From: Gammaproteobacteria bacterium
Lineage (GTDB): Bacteria > Pseudomonadota > Gammaproteobacteria > Berkiellales > Berkiellaceae
Assembly: GCA_016874315.1 (NCBI GenBank)
Contig: VGTX01000054.1
Span: 1 to 7,337 of the forward strand
Length of the DNA stretch: 7,337 nucleotides
Direction: 5' to 3'
Made by a program: the position numbers and the translations under genes. Shown here one piece after another: positions 4,936 through 7,337 of the stretch; position 1 is the first letter of the stretch, and every line of letters starts with the position of its first letter. The notes under the pieces were generated by a model, which was not told the DNA's origin, did no database searches, and worked only from the letters and a program-made list of their open reading frames with translations.

Positions 4936-5628
4936 AGCTTCGTAATCAATCAATTCGATATCAAAAATCAAAGTTTTATTTGGACCAATGACTGTTGATG
5001 GCGCATGACGACCAAAAGCGAGCTCAGCAGGAATAACAACTTGCCATTTATCACCAGGGGACATCAACTGAAGAACTTCAGTCCATCCTGGAATAACTTG
5101 CTCTAAACTAAACTGAACAGGCTCACCACGATTATAGCTTGAATCAAACTCAGTACCGTTAATTAATGTTCCACGGTAGTGAGTGGTTACTAAATCTTTA
5201 GGACCAGGGTGTTTTTTCAAGCCACTGGATGCAAGAATTTTGTATTGAATCCCACTTGGCAAAGCAACAACACCTTTTTCTTTACGGTGCACAGCAAGAA
5301 ACTTATCGCCTTCTTCTTGATTGAATTCGGCTACCATACGAATTTCGCGCTCTCTACGCTGTATAATTTCGTCCATATATGTACTAATCTCCACATGAAT
5401 TTCTTCCGCACTCATTTTAAGTGGCTGCCCTGAAAGAGAATCATAAATTCCCTGCAAGAAAGCTTCTTTATCTAATGCGATGCTTTCTTTCAAAAGCGGT
5501 TTGGTAATTTCAACTCCTATTGCATACGACAAGCGCGGAGAAGGTTGTTGATCTGGAGCAGCTTTCAGTGAGGTGATAGCGAGTCCAATAAACATCATCC
5601 GTGCCCATCGAAACGATCCAATCGTCAT
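4921..5628 (-). CDS. mip: Mip/FkpA-like periplasmic FKBP-type peptidyl-prolyl isomerase
   Basis: A 235-residue protein, the length of Legionella Mip. A signal peptide (residues 1-23, with ARMMFIGLAITSLKA before a likely cut near A23/A24) is followed by an FKBP N-terminal dimerisation domain (about 32-70, LSYAIGVEI ... AFLQGIYDSLSG), a long connecting helix (73-118) and the FKBP C-terminal domain (about 125-230). Ligand-pocket residues matching FKBP12 are present: Tyr151, Phe161, Asp162, Phe173, Val178, Ile179, Trp182, Phe222. Position 205 is Phe instead of the usual Tyr82 (AFG for AYG), and Asn217 stands for His87 as in other Mip proteins (IGPN). It should speed prolyl isomerisation and act as a chaperone in the periplasm or at the outer membrane; in intracellular pathogens Mip aids infection, which cannot be assumed here. 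The start is supported by AAGGA 7 nt upstream. Its end overlaps mutY by 15 bp, tail to tail. FkpA or FklB are alternative names. Confidence 0.92.
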   Translation of the reverse strand: MTIGSFRWARMMFIGLAITSLKAAPDQQPSPRLSYAIGVEITKPLLKESIALDKEAFLQGIYDSLSGQPLKMSAEEIHVEISTYMDEIIQRREREIRMVAEFNQEEGDKFLAVHRKEKGVVALPSGIQYKILASSGLKKHPGPKDLVTTHYRGTLINGTEFDSSYNRGEPVQFSLEQVIPGWTEVLQLMSPGDKWQVVIPAELAFGRHAPSTVIGPNKTLIFDIELIDYEASQKA

Positions 5629-5635
5629 AGCAACA

Positions 5636-5640
5636 TCCTT
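5636..5640 (-). promoter_or_regulatory. Shine-Dalgarno AAGGA of the FKBP gene
   Basis: Read on the minus strand, AAGGA lies 7 nt before the ATG at 5628. This supports that start over the Met codons 11 and 12, which would lose the charged n-region of the signal peptide. Confidence 0.8.
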
Positions 5641-5769
5641 ATATTGAATAGGAAATATTTCTCACAACTTAACATAGGTTTCTATCAAGAGCAATTCTCT
5701 TATTTGAAATCGCGCTTGATACAAGAGCATACAATAAATTGTCAGGGATATATATCTTGTATATCATCC

Positions 5770-5795
5770 TGGATGCTCAGAACCCTAAGCATCCA
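5770..5795 (-). terminator. Hairpin downstream of the aconitase gene
   Basis: Perfect 8-bp arms TGGATGCT/AGCATCCA surround a 10-nt loop, 43-68 nt past the aconitase stop. No T tract follows on the minus strand, so it may be a 3'-end stabiliser or a factor-dependent stop. The same 210-bp spacer (5629-5838) also holds an AT-rich imperfect hairpin (about 5748-5771) and a perfect 12-bp palindrome ATTTTGCAAAAT (5809-5820) next to a GCAAAAT repeat. I found no convincing FKBP promoter in it; TTGATA in the minus-strand upstream region lacks a matching -10. Confidence 0.4.
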
Positions 5796-5838
5796 AAATT
5801 TGACTGTAATTTTGCAAAATGCAAAATGAGCAAATGCT

Positions 5839-7337
5839 TTACTCAACAGATGGATTCATCTTTCTCAGAACATAAGGCAATATTCCACCATGATTTAAGT
5901 ACGCAAGTTCCTCAGATGTATCTATCCGTAACTTCATATCAAAACGCACAGACTCACCTGAAGTCCGTATCATTTCGATAGACTGAATCCCGCCGACTGA
6001 TAAATCCCAATCAATATTAAAAGATTCTTGGCCTGTGATTTGCAAAGACTCAGCCGTTTGTGAATTGATAAATTGTAATGGAACAATACCCATTCCAATC
6101 AAGTTCGAACGATGAATACGCTCATAACTTTCTGCAAGAATAGCTTTTACCCCAAGGAGTGCAGGGCCTTTTGCTGCCCAATCACGTGATGAGCCGCTTC
6201 CATACTCTTTTCCAGCGACAATCACTAGCGGTGTTTTTTCTTGAGCATATCGTAAACTTGCATCGAAAATCGTACAAACCTCTTGTGTTGGCCAGTGGAT
6301 TGTCCAACCACCGAGTTTTGGGGCAACGCAAAGGTTTTTCAATCGCGAATTCGCAAAAGTTCCCCGAATCATAATCTCATCATGCCCACGGCGAGAGCCA
6401 TAGGAGTTAAACAGTTCGGGAGAAACACCATGCTCACGCAAATAGTGCCCTGCAGGAGAATCCATGAGGATTGTTCCAGCGGGAGAAATATGGTCTGTCG
6501 TGATGCTGTGACCAAAAACAGCCAGAACGCGTGCATTTTTCAAATCTGATTGAATAGCAGGATCTTTCGGGCAATCTGTTAGATAGGGAGGGCGTTTGAG
6601 ATATGTAGACTGCTTATCCCACTGATATTGCGTACCTTTATGAGTAACAACAGATTTCCAACGATCGTCGCCTTCAAAAACCTTTTTATATACATCGCTA
6701 TAGAGCTTTTGTGAAAGCACTTTCTGGACAAGGGCTTCAATTTTTTCTGGACCGGGCCACAAATCTTTTAAATAGATTGGTTTTTGTGTTTTAGAGCTTA
6801 TTCCTAATGGTTCATTTGCCCAATCAATATCCATCCGCCCTGTCAATGCATAGGCAACAACAAGCGGTGGTGATGCAAGGTAATTTGATGTAATCAATGG
6901 ATGAATACGACCTTCAAAGTTTCTATTACCTGATAAAACTGAGCAAACGTTGAGGTTATTTGTGGTAATCGCTGAAGCAATATCTGCATCAAGGGGCCCG
7001 GAATTTCCAATACATGTGGTACATCCATAACCAACCACGTAGAAGCCAAGTTTTTCGAGGGATTCTAATAGACCCGCTTCTTGCAAATACGTTGTAACAG
7101 TTTGACTGCCAGGAGCTAAAGATGTCTTTACCCAAGGAGCGCGCTGCAATCCATGTTCAAGAGCAGCTTCGGCAAGCAACCCAGCCGTAATCAAAACATG
7201 AGGATTAGATGTATTTGTACACGACGTAATGGCAGCGAGAACAACTGAACCATCCTCTAAGGTACCTGATTCGCAAGTTGCTGTTTTTTTATTAGACAAT
7301 TGCTTCCAAGATTCATGCGCGACTTTCAAGGGCATAC
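5839..7337 (-). CDS. acnA: Aconitate hydratase AcnA type, C-terminal part (5' end outside window)
   Basis: Aconitase interconverts citrate and isocitrate in the TCA cycle using a 4Fe-4S cluster. The frame is open to the right edge; the Met at 7335 is internal, since the family is about 890 residues and the N-terminal domains are missing. Numbering from that Met, cluster ligands are Cys39 (ITSCTNTSNP) and Cys105/Cys108 (GYGCTTCIGNSG). LSGNRNFEGRIHP (134-146), YGSRRG (312-317), RGTFAN (324-329) and the swivel-domain anion site AGKEYGSGSSRDW with Arg384 (374-386) are intact. The motif before TTDHISPAG reads GHS rather than GDS (His276), and the YGSRRG-H-D-E stretch also differs slightly from the usual N-[HD]-E. 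The IRP1/AcnA-like order and length distinguish it from AcnB. It is on the same strand as the FKBP gene, 210 bp upstream of it, with hairpins between, so probably a separate transcript. Confidence 0.96.
   Translation of the reverse strand, partial: MPLKVAHESWKQLSNKKTATCESGTLEDGSVVLAAITSCTNTSNPHVLITAGLLAEAALEHGLQRAPWVKTSLAPGSQTVTTYLQEAGLLESLEKLGFYVVGYGCTTCIGNSGPLDADIASAITTNNLNVCSVLSGNRNFEGRIHPLITSNYLASPPLVVAYALTGRMDIDWANEPLGISSKTQKPIYLKDLWPGPEKIEALVQKVLSQKLYSDVYKKVFEGDDRWKSVVTHKGTQYQWDKQSTYLKRPPYLTDCPKDPAIQSDLKNARVLAVFGHSITTDHISPAGTILMDSPAGHYLREHGVSPELFNSYGSRRGHDEIMIRGTFANSRLKNLCVAPKLGGWTIHWPTQEVCTIFDASLRYAQEKTPLVIVAGKEYGSGSSRDWAAKGPALLGVKAILAESYERIHRSNLIGMGIVPLQFINSQTAESLQITGQESFNIDWDLSVGGIQSIEMIRTSGESVRFDMKLRIDTSEELAYLNHGGILPYVLRKMNPSVE

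Noticed and set aside
5209..5433. A 74-codon + strand ORF within the FKBP gene, and similar ORFs opposite the aconitase, mutY and 592-residue genes
   Set aside because: They overlap well-supported genes on the other strand, have no ribosome sites or recognisable composition, and are expected by chance.
5644..5981. Two overlapping + strand ORFs in the FKBP-aconitase spacer
   Set aside because: Both mix spacer hairpins with antisense of the aconitase end, and have no Shine-Dalgarno or plausible protein features.
7333..7335. Met codon as the start of the aconitase gene
   Set aside because: The protein would begin just before the cluster-ligand domain and lack several hundred family residues; the frame remains open to the edge.
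1..7337. CRISPR array, toxin-antitoxin pair, phage or mobile-element genes
   Set aside because: No regularly spaced repeats, no short paired ORFs of a recognised type and no transposase, integrase or phage protein were found on either strand.

Overview
The window is about 7.3 kb of AT-rich bacterial DNA, judged by eye at roughly 40% G+C. It is ordinary housekeeping chromosome with one unrecognised gene. No transposase, integrase, CRISPR array or phage gene is visible. A gammaproteobacterium is the best guess: both tRNA genes resemble the E. coli Ala(GGC) and Glu(UUC) tRNAs over most of their length, the BamD-like protein has the proteobacterial architecture, and the FKBP looks like the Mip/FkpA group typical of gammaproteobacteria. 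The low G+C and Mip-type FKBP would fit a host-associated lineage such as the Legionella/Coxiella side of the class, but that is inference. Neither tRNA gene encodes the 3' CCA, which is unusual for that class and leaves the placement open.

Layout, left to right. (1) Positions 2-532 (+) hold the C-terminal part of an MFS transporter, probably Bcr/CflA-like, cut by the window edge. (2) Positions 697-1428 (+) encode a BamD-like TPR outer-membrane assembly protein with an odd signal peptide. (3) A strong bidirectional terminator at about 1443-1480 separates it from (4) a 592-residue gene of unknown function on the minus strand (1484-3262). (5) A 284-bp AT-rich spacer (3263-3546) holds inverted and direct repeats, a 14-codon ORF with a strong Shine-Dalgarno, and a near-consensus sigma-70 promoter at its right end. 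(6) That promoter leads into tRNA-Ala(GGC), tRNA-Glu(UUC), a 70-residue small protein gene and mutY, all on + and tightly packed. (7) mutY overlaps by 15 bp, tail to tail, a Mip-like periplasmic FKBP prolyl isomerase gene on the minus strand (4921-5628). (8) After a 210-bp spacer with small hairpins, the C-terminal 499 codons of an AcnA-type aconitase (minus strand) run off the right edge.

How the genes fit together. BamD and the Mip-like FKBP both belong to envelope biogenesis or protein folding outside the cytoplasm. MutY guards against 8-oxoguanine mutagenesis, and aconitase is a TCA-cycle iron-sulfur enzyme. Apart from the tRNA-orf70-mutY unit they look like independent neighbours.

The points most worth a second look are: the tRNA-Glu gene ending 8 nt before the start codon of the small ORF, with the only apparent Shine-Dalgarno inside the tRNA acceptor stem; the degenerate 8-oxoG-recognition loop in MutY; an Asp-to-His change in a conserved aconitase motif; the non-canonical lipobox of BamD; and the orphan 592-residue protein.
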